DNA from: Bathynomus jamesi
Taxonomy: Eukaryota > Arthropoda > Malacostraca > Isopoda > Cirolanidae
Direction: 5' to 3'
Length of the DNA stretch: 64,000 nt
NCBI GenBank assembly: GCA_023014485.1
Contig: JAJOZX010002357.1
Location: 282,501-346,500, forward strand
Shown: one piece after another, positions 22,933 to 33,927 of the stretch
Position numbering within the stretch: the first letter of the stretch is position 1
Layout: each line of letters starts with the position of its first letter
The notes under the pieces: model-generated
What the model was told of the DNA's origin: nothing
The model's database searches: none
What the model saw: only the letters and a program-made list of their open reading frames with translations
Translations under genes and position numbers: made by a program

Positions 22933-24200
22933 TCAGAGGGGCAATGAAATCATTCCATCTAGGAATAATCTTAGTATGATAGTCCCTGCTTCTCTTAACA
23001 GGGACACTAACTCATTATAATACCTATCTATGAGTTTACAGTGAGAATCATTTGAGCAAAGATTACTACAGGCAAGATGCAAAATTTCTAAATTATTAAA
23101 GACGTAACCTATTCTGTCTTTATATTCTATTCTCTGTTGCATATTAACATTCGACCAACTGACGCGATTATTCTTACCTTTTGAATTTTTGTTATGTCGT
23201 GTGTCACATAAGTTAGTAAAATTCATTAATAATTCTAACGGTCTACGATCAGAGAGAAGGAAATCATGCAGAATATGAACACCAGCAATTCGATTCTTTA
23301 GATTATTACTAGTGAGACAATAATCAATCCACCTAGTGGTACCACTCATATTACTAACATATGTAAAATTACCACTAATTACACCTAATACTTCTACATC
23401 ACTTATACTTAATTTAGTTGACTCGCACACGTTACCCAATTCTACAAAAAATTCTGAGTTCACAGGCGCATTAAAGTTCCCCATTATTATATAATTAGAA
23501 TATTTGGGGTTATCCGATAGCGACTTAATTTTGTACAGGAAATCAATGTAGTCATATAGATTACTACCATTGTTGTATGGTAAATAGCAGTTTACAATTA
23601 ATATGCAATCATTGTTCCCTCGTAATTCAACTCCTAACAACCTTACATTATCACTTGTTAAAAATCTTGTGTATTTTGACAAATATTTTCTTATTAAGAA
23701 CGTAATTCCACCAAAGGGCCTCCCGTACAATAACTCATTTGATAAATCGCATCATCTGAATATCAGGTCCCCCATCCTTCTTTAGTTAGCCTTATAAAGC
23801 TAACTAACGAAAATATCACGACCTAACCTAACCAATCGTTAGGTCAATTATACGCCCTTGACGATTGGTTAGGTCAGGTCGTTATATTTTCCTTAGTTAG
23901 CCTTATAAAGCTAACTAAAGAAGGCTGAGGGCCCTGATCTTCAGGTGATCCGATAAATCTACTGCTGAGGACGCATGATATACAAAATCATCATGGATGA
24001 TAGAGAGAAATTTTAGCTTTTGTTAAAAGAGCTTGCTAAAACTTACGTAACCAGTGCTGTTGCAGAAGTATCAAATCTGCTCTGTCACAGATTTTATGAA
24101 TATTTACAATTGAATTTCTTGATGATCTTCCGTTATACGAAACTATTTTCAACAAGTTAGTCGCCATGAATGGTAGAAAATTTATATTATAATTATTATT
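22933..24200 (-). pseudogene. LINE-B copy 1 APE endonuclease, catalytic residues lost, MITE-interrupted
   Basis: The N-terminal part (24036-24263) reads NLLKIVSYNGRSSRNSIVNI and DRADLILLQQHWL; the rest (22933-23730) includes YIIMGNFNAPVNSEFFVELG and LLSDRRPLELLMNF. Comparison with copy 2, which has LLQEQWL, MGDFNAH and SDHRP, shows Glu to Gln, GDFNAH to GNFNAP and SDH to SDR. All three lie in conserved APE catalytic blocks. Together with the MITE insertion and stops, this copy is clearly dead. The endonuclease of this family nicks the target for target-primed reverse transcription. Confidence 0.85.
23749..23951. mobile_element. 203 bp foldback MITE with 8 bp target duplication
   Basis: Flanked by identical GATAAATC (23741-23748 and 23952-23959). 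The empty site is visible in LINE-B copy 2. TIRs start GCATCATCTGAATATCAGGT on the left and GGATCACCTGAAGATCAGGG on the right (as reverse complement) and extend through most of the element (about 85 bp each). Inner parts contain CCTAACCTAACC. No coding content. An 8 bp duplication fits hAT- or P-like mobilisation. The superfamily is not proven. Confidence 0.9.
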
Positions 24201-24289
24201 ACAGTTATAACTACCACCATTACCACAAATAACTATTATTATTATTATTATTAGTTTAGGCATTATTATTCAAGCGTCTATATTGCTAC

Positions 24290-24660
24290 TTACGACGCTT
24301 CTACCTCTCCTATTAAAGTAAATAATGCCTTCACAATAATGCCTTCAGACCACTGGCTCATATTATAATGGTTAAACTGCGCACTTACTCCAGTGATTAC
24401 TACCCTGAATGATTTATAACATGGGGATCTGATCTTCAGTTGAGTAATTATTAGGTTATTGTATCCGCCACACACTACTTCCACCATGTGTCGAACATCA
24501 CATTCCTCATTTGAGGGGTTGATTTTAAAGAAGAAAAGGCCGACTTTTCGCCCAGGCGGCGATGCCGCAGTTACCTGTATAGGGGGCCTGCTTCTCCTAC
24601 GCCTATCCACTACCACCCAACCGCCCTTCCGTGTCTGTGTAGTGTGTTTATGTCTCTGAT
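24290..24660 (-). pseudogene. LINE-B copy 1 ORF1, C-terminal remnant
   Basis: Encodes INPSNEECDVRHMVEVVCGG, then a C-terminal block SPCYKSFRVVITGVSAQFNH and MSQWSEGIIVKALF. The DVRHMVEEVC and SFKVxIxGVxxQFNxYNMSxWP patterns are shared with copy 2, and resemble the C-terminal domain of gag-like ORF1 proteins of Jockey-superfamily LINEs. The upstream half of ORF1 present in copy 2 is absent or unrecognisable here. Confidence 0.65.
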
Positions 24661-24665
24661 TAGTT

Positions 24666-24779
24666 TTTTATAGCTATCCCTGATAACACCATTTTCTATA
24701 TTGAGTATTCATAAAAGAAAATGAGGGCTGCCCCTGGCTGAAATGACTTCACAAAAATCAAATCTATTAAAGTGGCTTA
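24666..24779. other. Short spacer
   Basis: Nothing recognised. Confidence 0.5.
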
Positions 24780-25330
24780 AAGGGTTAATATGCATTAAAT
24801 GCCATGACCTGCATTTCCAGCAAGAAATATATTTTCTAGTGCAATTTGATGTGCTTTATTCAAATCTAAGCTTCATTTGTTGTGGAAATGTTCCAAAATG
24901 AAACCTAAACTAACCCTAACTCTAACCCTAACCTAACCTAACAACGTAGAATACCTTTCAAATCTGAGCTTAATTTGTTGTGCATTGTTCCAAATCGGAA
25001 CCTACCCTAACCTAACGTAACAACGTAAAATGAGTGCAGTCGTTGATATGGAGAATGGTCATGAATAAACAACCATCTGGCAAAGTACTGAGAATAATGA
25101 TATACCCTTCGTAATGAATGAAACCAGCGCTCTGATTGGCTGTTGCACTAAATGCACGATCCAACTGACTGATGTATTTTATTATAAAAATTTACATTTT
25201 ATTAATATTTTAAGAAATTTGCACAACAAATGAAGCTTAGATTTGAATAAAGTCCATCAAATTACAGTAGAAAAATATATTTCTTGCTAGAAATACAGTT
25301 CATGGCATTTACCGCAGAAATACGGGCTTG
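24780..25330. repeat. Inverted-repeat element with telomere-like interior
   Basis: A segment with AATGCCATGACCTGCATTTC at 24799-24895 is inversely repeated at 25212-25312 (about 95 bp arms, clearly diverged). The interior includes CCTAACCTAACCTAAC-type words at 24905-24950 and 25000-25020. No coding sequence. It may be an old MITE or foldback element; no target duplication assigned. Confidence 0.65.
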
Positions 25331-25649
25331 AAGTAGTATTATATGAATTAAGTAATGTAGTTTATCATAAAAATTTAAAATTTTTAAAATTTTCAATACA
25401 AGTTAATTGTAATTCATACAAAAGGAAAATACCTTTGTTTTTTTAGTTTAAAAAATAATTTTCTCAATTTACTAGTGTTTTTTTTAAAGTTAACCATGGA
25501 AAACAGTAATTGATGAAAAGAAGTCAATCTGTAACAGTGTGGATCGGTTTATTTTTTTATTCCTTTTTTAATTTTTTTCAATTCATTTTATGTAAACAAA
25601 CGCAGAGATATTACCGGATATACCGGATATATACCGGATATGTGGCACA
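25331..25649. other. AT-rich spacer
   Basis: Nothing recognised except a short ATACCGGATAT tandem (25612-25645). Confidence 0.5.
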
Positions 25650-25651
25650 CC

Positions 25652-25728
<77 letters not shown>

Positions 25729-25741
25729 TATACATATCGAA

Positions 25742-25795
<54 letters not shown>
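25650..25795. repeat. (TA)n(CA)n(TA)n(GA)n compound microsatellite
   Basis: Consecutive AT, CA, AT and GA runs. Confidence 0.95.
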
Positions 25796-25798
<3 letters not shown>

Positions 25799-27091
25799 TA
25801 AATTGTAATAAACAACGCAGTTATATTTTAGAATATTACCTTTGATAACGATTTTTTGGATTTCGCTTTGTGATTCATAATACAGTTAAAAGAAACGTTG
25901 CACCATTTATACAATTTCGTTATTAATTAATGGTATTATTTAATATAATTTAATATAAATTTTAAAAATATAATTTTTTATTTTTTAAAATGAATTTCCT
26001 ATATTATCTGATGAAAACGTTATCGAAAGAACCGTAAAAGCTCACCATAAAGACTGCTATAGAAACTGCTATGGATACGATGTGTCATTCCGCTTTTAGA
26101 TTTGCTAAAATGTGATAAAATACGTTTATATTTCATCGAGTCTTAATTAATGGATGAATCTGAATTTACAATGAAATACTGGTTTCATTGTCCGTCGATT
26201 TTTCTGAAATTAATTTATCAGTTGCATTATATGGGACTCGTGTATTTGGTATATGAATCGTAACAACACTAAAGATACCATGATAGCACTTTAATATCAC
26301 ACGTAAAATATTAAATAAACTAATTAATGCCCTTATATTTCCTTGAACTTTGATTTAATTGACGGATTAGCCTGAATTTATAATGAAATACTGGTTTCAT
26401 TGTCCGTAGATTTATATATTTTTTTTTAAATATTTTGTATCATATTCGCATGAGTGATCTGTGGATCGCTGCAATAGTAAAGATGATACACCAGTGACAC
26501 TGTAATATAAACACGCTATGACGCAAAGAAATATTGATAAACTAAATTATTTAACGCAACCTAACCTAGCGTAATCTAACCTAACCTTCATTCTGTCCTC
26601 TTTTCATGATATCTTAATGATTTTCAGTTATACAAAAAAAAATATCTAAAAATATGACAACATTGATAATGTCACTACACGCACTTTCGTGTCGCGATGA
26701 AGTGTGCGTGTGTGAGTGAGTGTATCCCAAAGGTATTTGTGGTTTCGTAATGTAACCCAAACATAAACAAACACATATACGCCACACACACACACACACA
26801 CACACAATATATATAAATATACTTGCAAACAAATAAACGTAAGGGCCACATTGGCTGCACTCGAAAGCTGCGCCAAATGAGTTACGAGACAGCTAAACTA
26901 AAACAAATAAATAATTTTTAAATAAACTTCGAGACACAATTCAAATAATCTTCATTTTGGAGTCAGATAATAAGTTTGGTTCATCCGCTAATAAATCATT
27001 TCTCTCAAACATTCTTTCTCACTCGCTCCCGACTTTAATTTATAGAGTTAATTTCTCCAATCTTTATTTTCTCCGCCTTAGTTTTAAACTT

Positions 27092-27096
<5 letters not shown>
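25796..27096. other. AT-rich spacer with a degenerate tandem duplication
   Basis: About 26110-26310 and 26320-26520 share the block AATGAAATACTGGTTTCATT and its surroundings (period about 210 bp). CCTAACCT-like words lie near 26555-26590; GT/CA runs at 26700-26810. No gene recognised. Confidence 0.55.
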
Positions 27097-27134
<38 letters not shown>

Positions 27135-27392
27135 AATGAGGAAATGTGAGTGATTGATCTCGTTTAAATTACTGTATGTGCAAAAACATATTTTGTTCTA
27201 TATTATTAACAGTTTGAGAGAACTTTTGTCGGTAATTCCGATTTTAAAAGAGAAAATTCAAATATGAACGAAATTTATGATTTATTCCATTAATTTTATT
27301 TTAAAAGAATTTCAATATGTGCAATCTATTTTTTGTAACGTCGGTGGGCGATAGGATTGAAGAAATATGGGTCAATAGATTTAAGTTAGATG

Positions 27393-27442
<50 letters not shown>

Positions 27443-27610
27443 TGTAGACCAAGACTGGATAAGTGCGGGAAGACGCAAACCAAATAGACAGGGAATGACC
27501 CATTAAATTTTTAATGAGCTAAAATCTACTCAAGTCACTGCAGGAGATAATAGACAGATAGATGGATAGATAGACAGATATAAATTTGTTTTGTTACCAA
27601 GGAACAGGAT

Positions 27611-27655
<45 letters not shown>

Positions 27656-27927
27656 GTCATGCATTGCAATGCTTCAGTGTATTAAAGAGAGACGTTTCAG
27701 ATGATTGCGTGCAGCGCAAAATCCCCTTAATGGCTGAACCCTCCCCTTTCAAAGCAATATCGAAAGAGCGTTAACTGAATGTCAGAGAGTGCTTGAATAG
27801 AGTCTATATCCCTTACGTTGAATTCTGTCTCTGACCTCTCTTTTACCCCTATTTTGGCTTCACTGTTTTACGAAATGTCTCCATGGTTTGATTTCTTCCA
27901 ACATAAAGTTCGATATTAACCAAGGAT

Positions 27928-27963
<36 letters not shown>

Positions 27964-28172
27964 TAATAAAACTCCTTTTACGATTTACGATGTTGAATTT
28001 TTGATGATTTTCATCGTCTATTTCCAAAGTGATTTTCCCTCCAATGAATATTTCTCTTTTGGTTCTTTTGTCCCTCTGAAACTGAAGTGTTCTACAACTA
28101 ATTAAAATATTAACACTAAAATTCAAGTACTGCTGTCATGAAATCGTCTTTTGGATAAAAAACACTTTTATA

Positions 28173-28217
<45 letters not shown>

Positions 28218-28435
28218 GTGTGTGTGTGTGTGTGTGCGTGCGTGTCACAAATGCACAGAGACACAGAGATAACCTCAAGCTTGCTCTACACAAACTGGAC
28301 TAAACCCTCAAAATATCTGCAATTTGAAACTCTCCCTTTCGAGGGAAGTATATTTATTTATATATATATAAAAAAGCTGTTACACACGCACGCACACACA
28401 CACACACACACACACGCACACACACACACACACAA
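27097..28435. other. Microsatellite-rich spacer
   Basis: (TA)n 27097-27131, (GA)n 27399-27439, a GATA run near 27553-27575, (CT)n 27611-27652, (CT)n 27928-27961, (TA)n(TG)n 28166-28243, (CA)n 28381-28435. No coding sequence recognised. Confidence 0.8.
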
Positions 28436-28773
28436 AATCGCTGAAAGGACTCCAAAGTATAAATTAAATTTTCTTTTACAAATAAGAAAGTTCCTGAAAG
28501 TGCCACAACTTTCATATAGGCCCAACTGACATTTAAACTTAACAGATGGTTAAGTGAAAGATATTTACACGCTTTACTTTTTCCTTTCGTACACTGTAAA
28601 TAGTAAAGTTCGCAAAGCCTTAAGTCGGAGTACCTAACTGAATTCTTTGTACCTGTACTGATACGCGTAATAAAGAATTTATAACACTGACCGTATAGGT
28701 TCCCATAATGGCATGCCTCTTATACATATAAGGTCAAAAAGAAAACCAGCAAGTTCCTGGTTAAAATCTATGC
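28436..28773. other. Spacer, nothing recognised
   Basis: No gene or repeat identified. Confidence 0.5.
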
Positions 28774-29090
28774 CAGTGGCTCCCTAGCTTTTCTAGCTGA
28801 AGGCACTCTAATGCCATGTGTTTTTTTGAGGCACCCCGGAAAATAGATTTTCATCCGCCACTGTTCAATATCCAGTCCCCAACTTCCCTAACACTACATA
28901 ACTTGAAACTGAGCACCCTACAGCTTCCGTATGGAGGTAATAACGAATATTCCGTTTCATTTGAAATTTTTATATTTCCAGTAACTTTTTTATTTTCATT
29001 TACTTATTTCTGTTATTAACATGAAATTCTGCGGCAACCCCTCCTATATAAGAAGTAGCCTCCTTTCAGCAACCCGCTTGAGAGACACTG
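28774..29090. mobile_element. hAT-like MITE, 317 bp
   Basis: The left end CAGTGGCTCCCTAGC and the right end (reverse complement of CAGTGTCTCTCAAGC) match the CAGNGNNTCTCAAC-type hAT terminus. The next 8 bp on each side are ATCTATGC and TTTTATGC (6 of 8 identical), consistent with a decayed 8 bp target duplication. Non-coding. Confidence 0.6.
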
Positions 29091-29243
29091 TTTTATGCGG
29101 TCTAATACAGTACTTAATTCGGAGACGAATCTTTGTTCAACTTTTTTTTTTTTGTAATGTAATAAGGATCCACACGATTTAAAACCTTTGTCATACAGAA
29201 CTTCACTGTTTATAGCGCACTTTTCTTGCCCATGATAATCGCG

Positions 29244-29274
<31 letters not shown>

Positions 29275-29590
29275 GTTATTATTATTATTAATTATTATTA
29301 TTATTATCCAGAGAAAAATACTTGGTCAAAACATGTAAATTTTATGATTAAATATATAATTATTTATATAATAATGAAGTATATCTTTCTAATATATTTT
29401 TAAATAAATTAATTATTAAAATTTTATTTTTAAGTCAAGAATGATTTGAAATTAAAATTTAAAATTTATTACATTTTATTTAATTAATGACAAATATTTC
29501 ATAAACAAATAAACTTTTTTCATTTCTAAAAGAAACATCAAAACAATGAACTGCAAATCATAATACTTTTAGGAATTTAGTCATAATAAA
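29091..29590. other. AT-rich spacer with ATT triplets
   Basis: (ATT)n at 29243-29307; otherwise nothing recognised. Confidence 0.6.
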
Positions 29591-29667
29591 TCGATCGATC
29601 GATCGATCGATCGATCGAGAGAGAGAGAGAGAGAGAGAGAGAAATGCCTGGAATGTACAATACCCAC

Positions 29668-29717
<50 letters not shown>
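29591..29717. repeat. (ATCG)n(GA)n and (TA)n microsatellites
   Basis: A TCGA tetranucleotide run (29591-29619) passes into GA (29619-29642). A (TA)n run at 29669-29717 leads to the next element. Confidence 0.95.
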
Positions 29718-29719
<2 letters not shown>

Positions 29720-30437
29720 CAGTCCTCGTTATACGGAAGGGTTACGTTCCTGAAAAGTTGTCTGTAAACCGAATTTCTGTATAACGGACCCTATTTTCCC
29801 CATTAAATCCCATTATATACAGTAATGGAAGATGCGTTCCTACAGAAGATTTTTCCAACCCAAAACTGCATAATAAATATAATTTTTAACCTTTTTAAAC
29901 ACATTTAAATAGAAAACAATAATATTTTAATATATTTTTATAAATTATATTGTACTGGAGAAAATAAGGTGGTTGACGAAGGGGCAGCACCTTCCTCTTC
30001 CACATCATCATCAGATGCTTTCTCTTGAAGCTGAAGGAGCAATGGAAGGTCGTCAGTTTGACTGTCTGACCCATCATCTTGGCGCGTGGTTGCCGTGGGT
30101 GGAGGTGATGATGTTTGTGGGCGAAAAAATGATAAGAGTCTTGTCTGTTTTCCACGCATCGTCTTCTCCTTATACAGCTGCGTGTAGTTAACTGAGTAAC
30201 TTTTGTAATCTAGCCCTAAAAATCATCTAATCTTGCACTTTTTTTTTTTGCTTGTAGGGCATTTAATATATTGTAGTTCGTATCATTGCTCAGCAGTGAG
30301 ATTTCATTTTTAACTTTTCCGAAAAAATTTCCGTAACTGCGTAATTTTTGTCCGTATAACGGACCTCGGTACTAAAATACAATTTCCGTAATTGTGAAAT
30401 TCCGTATAAAGTGGTTCCGTTAAACGAGGACGACCTC
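29718..30437 (-). mobile_element. Tigger-like MITE, 720 bp, with a transposase C-terminal remnant
   Basis: Left end GGCAGTCCTCGTTATACGGA; right end reverse complement of GAGGTCGTCCTCGTTTAACG; TA on both sides (29716-29717, 30438-30439). Several GTATAACGGA/CCGTAT repeats sit near both ends, as in Tigger/pogo ends. On the minus strand, 29938-30190 encodes a stretch YTQLYKEKTMRGKQTRLLSF followed by FRPQTSSPPP and an acidic tail. This resembles the C-terminus of Tigger transposases (xxLLxEKxxxxKQxSLxSFF). Non-autonomous. Confidence 0.6.
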
Positions 30438-30439
30438 TA

Positions 30440-30870
30440 TAACTTTAACAACGTACAAAAAACACATTCTACGTCACCTCGAGGGGGGACGAAACGTTTA
30501 AAAGAAGGAGTGAGCAAGAAGTGATCCGTTATTATCACTTAAGTCTTAAAGGAACGTCGATACGCAGCGGTTACGAACATTTTGTCCATCTTTGTTGATT
30601 CTCTCGAAAGGCTTTGCAAGAACTATCTATCTATCTGGATATTGTATTTATTCTTTATTCCTCTTTTCCTTTGTACTTGTGATGTTTCAGCAATTTTGAA
30701 ATTAATTTTCCAAATGAAATTGAAAAACATAAAAAATACTTACAAATATTTTTTGGTAATTTATTTTTAGCAATATTCGTAATGGTGTTCTTTTTTCACA
30801 AATTCAAAGGACGTAAATCGTCTGTCATTTGTAGTTTTACATGTACGTTAACTCTATTGAAAAATTAGTG

Positions 30871-30872
<2 letters not shown>
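30440..30872. other. Spacer, nothing recognised
   Basis: No gene or repeat identified. Confidence 0.5.
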
Positions 30873-30918
<46 letters not shown>

Positions 30919-30964
30919 CATATATATATACACACTGTGTATTAATTTAATATACAAATATACA

Positions 30965-31000
<36 letters not shown>
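30873..31000. repeat. (TA)n microsatellites
   Basis: Two long AT runs separated by about 40 bp, leading into SINE-A copy 2. Confidence 0.95.
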
Positions 31001-31001
<1 letters not shown>

Positions 31002-31288
31002 GCGCCTCGGTGGTGTAATGGTTAGCGTCGCTAACTACGAATCCATCGGCCCCGGGTTCGAGACCCGACGGCAGCCGGCGCGCAGCAAAACCCAGCTGTT
31101 CATCCTTCCACACAATAAAGAAAGTGGTTGGTAGATAAATGGGTACCCTAGGTGGCCTAGTGGTTACGACGCTGGGCTGCTGATGGGGCGTGGTTCGGAT
31201 TCCACGTTAAACTGTAGGTCTAAGGTGGAGTGAAAAGCTTGACCTTCGTCAGAATGAACAATTCGGGCGGAAGCTAACCAAAGGTGTA
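31001..31288 (+). mobile_element. SINE-A, copy 2
   Basis: Same layout as copy 1: first A box GGTGTAATGGTTAGCGTCGC, B box GGGTTCGAGACCCG (a near-perfect pol III B box), linker CCCAGCTGTTCATCCTTCCA, second A box GTGGCCTAGTGGTTACGACG, body, and the 3' end AGCTTGACCTTCGTC...AAAGGTGTATATA. (TA)n lies on both sides. Best-preserved head of the four copies. Confidence 0.9.
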
Positions 31289-31299
31289 TATATATATAT

Positions 31300-31674
31300 G
31301 TGAAATTATCATGGTTTGTCCAAAGAGAAAAATGGAAAAAATCCATTTTTTTAGATGCATCGTCGTATTCATATTTTAATCTGCATATGTTATATCATCG
31401 GTGCCTCGAGAGCTTTCATGGTGTCCGAGGAATTCAAATCTCGTATTGCAAGTGCTGCATTCTCTGTGGCGCCGCGTTTGGTTGCTGATGTCCTTCGCAA
31501 CGTCAAACGTCAGATCAATAATTGTAAAATCGATGTCGATGGTCTGTACAATCCCATTAATACGAAGTGAATGAACGAAACTTTGCAAATTTGAGTGAAT
31601 ATTGCTCAGAGGTGGTCTGCCAAAATCATGAAATCATGAATAAAAAATACACCACTACTTTTGCAACCCCTATT

Positions 31675-31675
<1 letters not shown>
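31300..31675 (+). pseudogene. 3' remnant of a DNA transposon (probable transposase C-terminus)
   Basis: The frame 31397-31570 encodes MVSEEFKSRIASAAFSVAPR, LVADVLRNVKRQINNCKIDV and a stop. It resembles the C-terminal helix region of Tc1/mariner-superfamily transposases (xxRIxxAxxxVxPxxLxxVxxxxxxRxxxC). The segment ends ACCACTACTTTTGCAACCCC next to (TA)n, which would be a plausible terminal repeat, but the 5' end is absent. No catalytic residues remain. Confidence 0.4.
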
Positions 31676-31676
<1 letters not shown>

Positions 31677-31759
<83 letters not shown>

Positions 31760-31967
31760 TACATACATACATATGAGATATCAGGTGATAAAAGTAATGG
31801 AGGTTTAGATCTGGTGATGTTGGTGCCATGAGATCTCTTTATCATAAATCGTGAGCTGAGAGGACATCACATAGAGTATGTTTTGTACTAAAGCACTAAT
31901 TCCCCGTGTGTAGAGAAGATACAGGAAAATATTCATTCTTTTATTTCAGTTAATAAAAATAAAAATA
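31677..31967. repeat. (TA)n(GA)n microsatellite and short spacer
   Basis: AT then GA runs at 31677-31755; the rest holds nothing recognisable. Confidence 0.8.
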
Positions 31968-33301
31968 CGAGGGCTACTCAATATATTTTGCCCCACCTTT
32001 TTTTTTCTTTCCAAGTTTCCTTGTAAGTTCCACAAATTTTGTACACAAGTAGTTACATACCTTTTTTACAAGTTTTTATTTTTTCACATAGTCTCCATCC
32101 TTTTCGATGGCTTTCCTCCACCTCGAAACGAGGGCCTTTATTCCTTGCTGGGAAAAGTCCGCTGGAGCCACCTCTTAACCTCCTTAACAACCTCATCGTC
32201 ACTCTGAAACTTTCTTCCACGAATAATATCCTTCATTGGCCCAAACAAATGGAAGTCTGAAGGTGCCAGATCAGGGCTGTATGGAGGGTGAAGTAACACA
32301 GTCAAGCGCATTTTTGAGATGGCCTCTCTTGTTTGCAAACTGTTGTGTGGTCTTGCGTTATCGTGCAAAAGAAGGACATCTTCCAGTTTTCCCTCCGGTC
32401 GAACTCGTTTTATACGTCTCTGGAGTATCTGTAGGGTAGCAATATATGCCTCTGAGTTGATTGTTTGTCATTTCTTCATAATGTCCACCAGAATCACCCC
32501 TTTCATGTCTCAGGAGATGGTGGCCATAACCTTTCCTGCAGAGGGAGCCATTTTGAAGTTTTTCTTGCGTGGAGAGTCTGCGTGGTGCCACTCCATGGAT
32601 TGGCGTTTTGTTTCAGGTTCAAAGTGGTGTACCCAAGTCTCATCCCTAGTCACAATTCGTGAAAGGAAGTCATCCCTTTCTGTCTCGTATCGAACCAACG
32701 ATTCCAAAGCAATTTCTTTTCTTTGGGGTTTGTGATCTTGAGTCAGTTGGCGAGGAACAAACCGTGAACACACTTTTGAGTATCCCAGTTGCTGAATTAT
32801 CGTATTCACACTTACTTCACTAATTCCTAGCTCCAGTGATAGCTCCATGTATGTGACGCGCCGATTTGATCGAATGATGCTGTTAGCACGTTGCACAGTG
32901 TGAGATGTCACAGCCGATGCCGGGCGACCGCTGCTTGGCTCATCATCGAGGCTGGCTCTCCCTCTCTCCGATGATCTCACACGTTTAGACCAGCGTCTAA
33001 CTGTGCTTTGATCAACAAAACTATCTCCGTAAACGTTTTGTAGACGTTTGTGAATATTTCCAACTGTTTCCTTCGCTGCGGTTAAGAACTCGATAACAAC
33101 TGTGTTTACGACGCACATCACTGTCAGACACCATTTTCGAAACTGCGTTAACCATCGGTTTTATAAAAGAGCGTTTAAAAGCGGTTTTATACAAAGAGGG
33201 GAGGTTCAAACTGGAAAAATCCGGTTATGAGAAGCGCAGAAAGTTCAAACTTACGGCCAAAAAGACATTTCAGCCCCATGGCAAAATATATTGAGCGTCC
33301 C
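31968..33301 (-). mobile_element. Mariner transposon, full length, inactive
   Basis: TIRs begin CGAGGGCTACTCAATATATT on the left and GGGACGCTCAATATATTTTG on the right (as reverse complement). TA duplicates flank it (31966-31967 and 33302-33303). Length 1334 bp, normal for mariner. The interior is one minus-strand transposase interrupted by two in-frame TGA codons. Confidence 0.92.
32138..33121 (-). pseudogene. Mariner DD34D transposase with two in-frame stops
   Basis: One reading frame from about 33121 to 32138. The N-terminal helix-turn-helix region includes DSFVDQSTVRRWSKRVRSSE and GRPASAVTSHTVQ. The linker is YSKVCSRFVPRQLTQDHK. The catalytic blocks are TRDETWVHHFEPETK (first Asp), LLLHDNARPHNS (second Asp) and PPYSPDLAPSDFHLFG (third Asp). 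There are 34 residues between the last two Asp residues, the mariner signature. TGA codons occur at about 32507-32509 (at a conserved Trp position) and about 32474 (also where Trp is expected). No frameshift separates the parts, so decay is slight. The C-terminus appears cut or altered after LQRTFPSKE. Confidence 0.92.
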
Positions 33302-33303
33302 TA

Positions 33304-33927
<624 letters not shown>

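Larger units (their letters stand above)
21165..24665 (-). mobile_element. LINE-B, copy 1 (APE-type non-LTR retrotransposon)
   Basis: Minus-strand order: an ORF1 fragment (24290-24660), APE endonuclease (22.9-24.2 kb), reverse transcriptase (21.75-22.7 kb) and a C-terminal tail to about 21.43 kb. It ends in a TGAAAA-type short repeat near 21165-21190. The 5' part of ORF1 is missing. A 203 bp MITE interrupts the endonuclease at 23749-23951. Closely related to LINE-B copy 2 at 51.2-56.3 kb, allowing comparison of lesions. Clade is not assigned beyond APE-type LINE; the RT (SCGVRQGPLLSPLLFNAYID, YADD) and CSAS-containing tail recall CR1/L2-type elements. Confidence 0.85.

Noticed and set aside
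31001..31080. tRNA gene
   Set aside because: A and B boxes are tRNA-like, but the segment is the head of a four-copy SINE and no convincing cloverleaf with acceptor stem was found.
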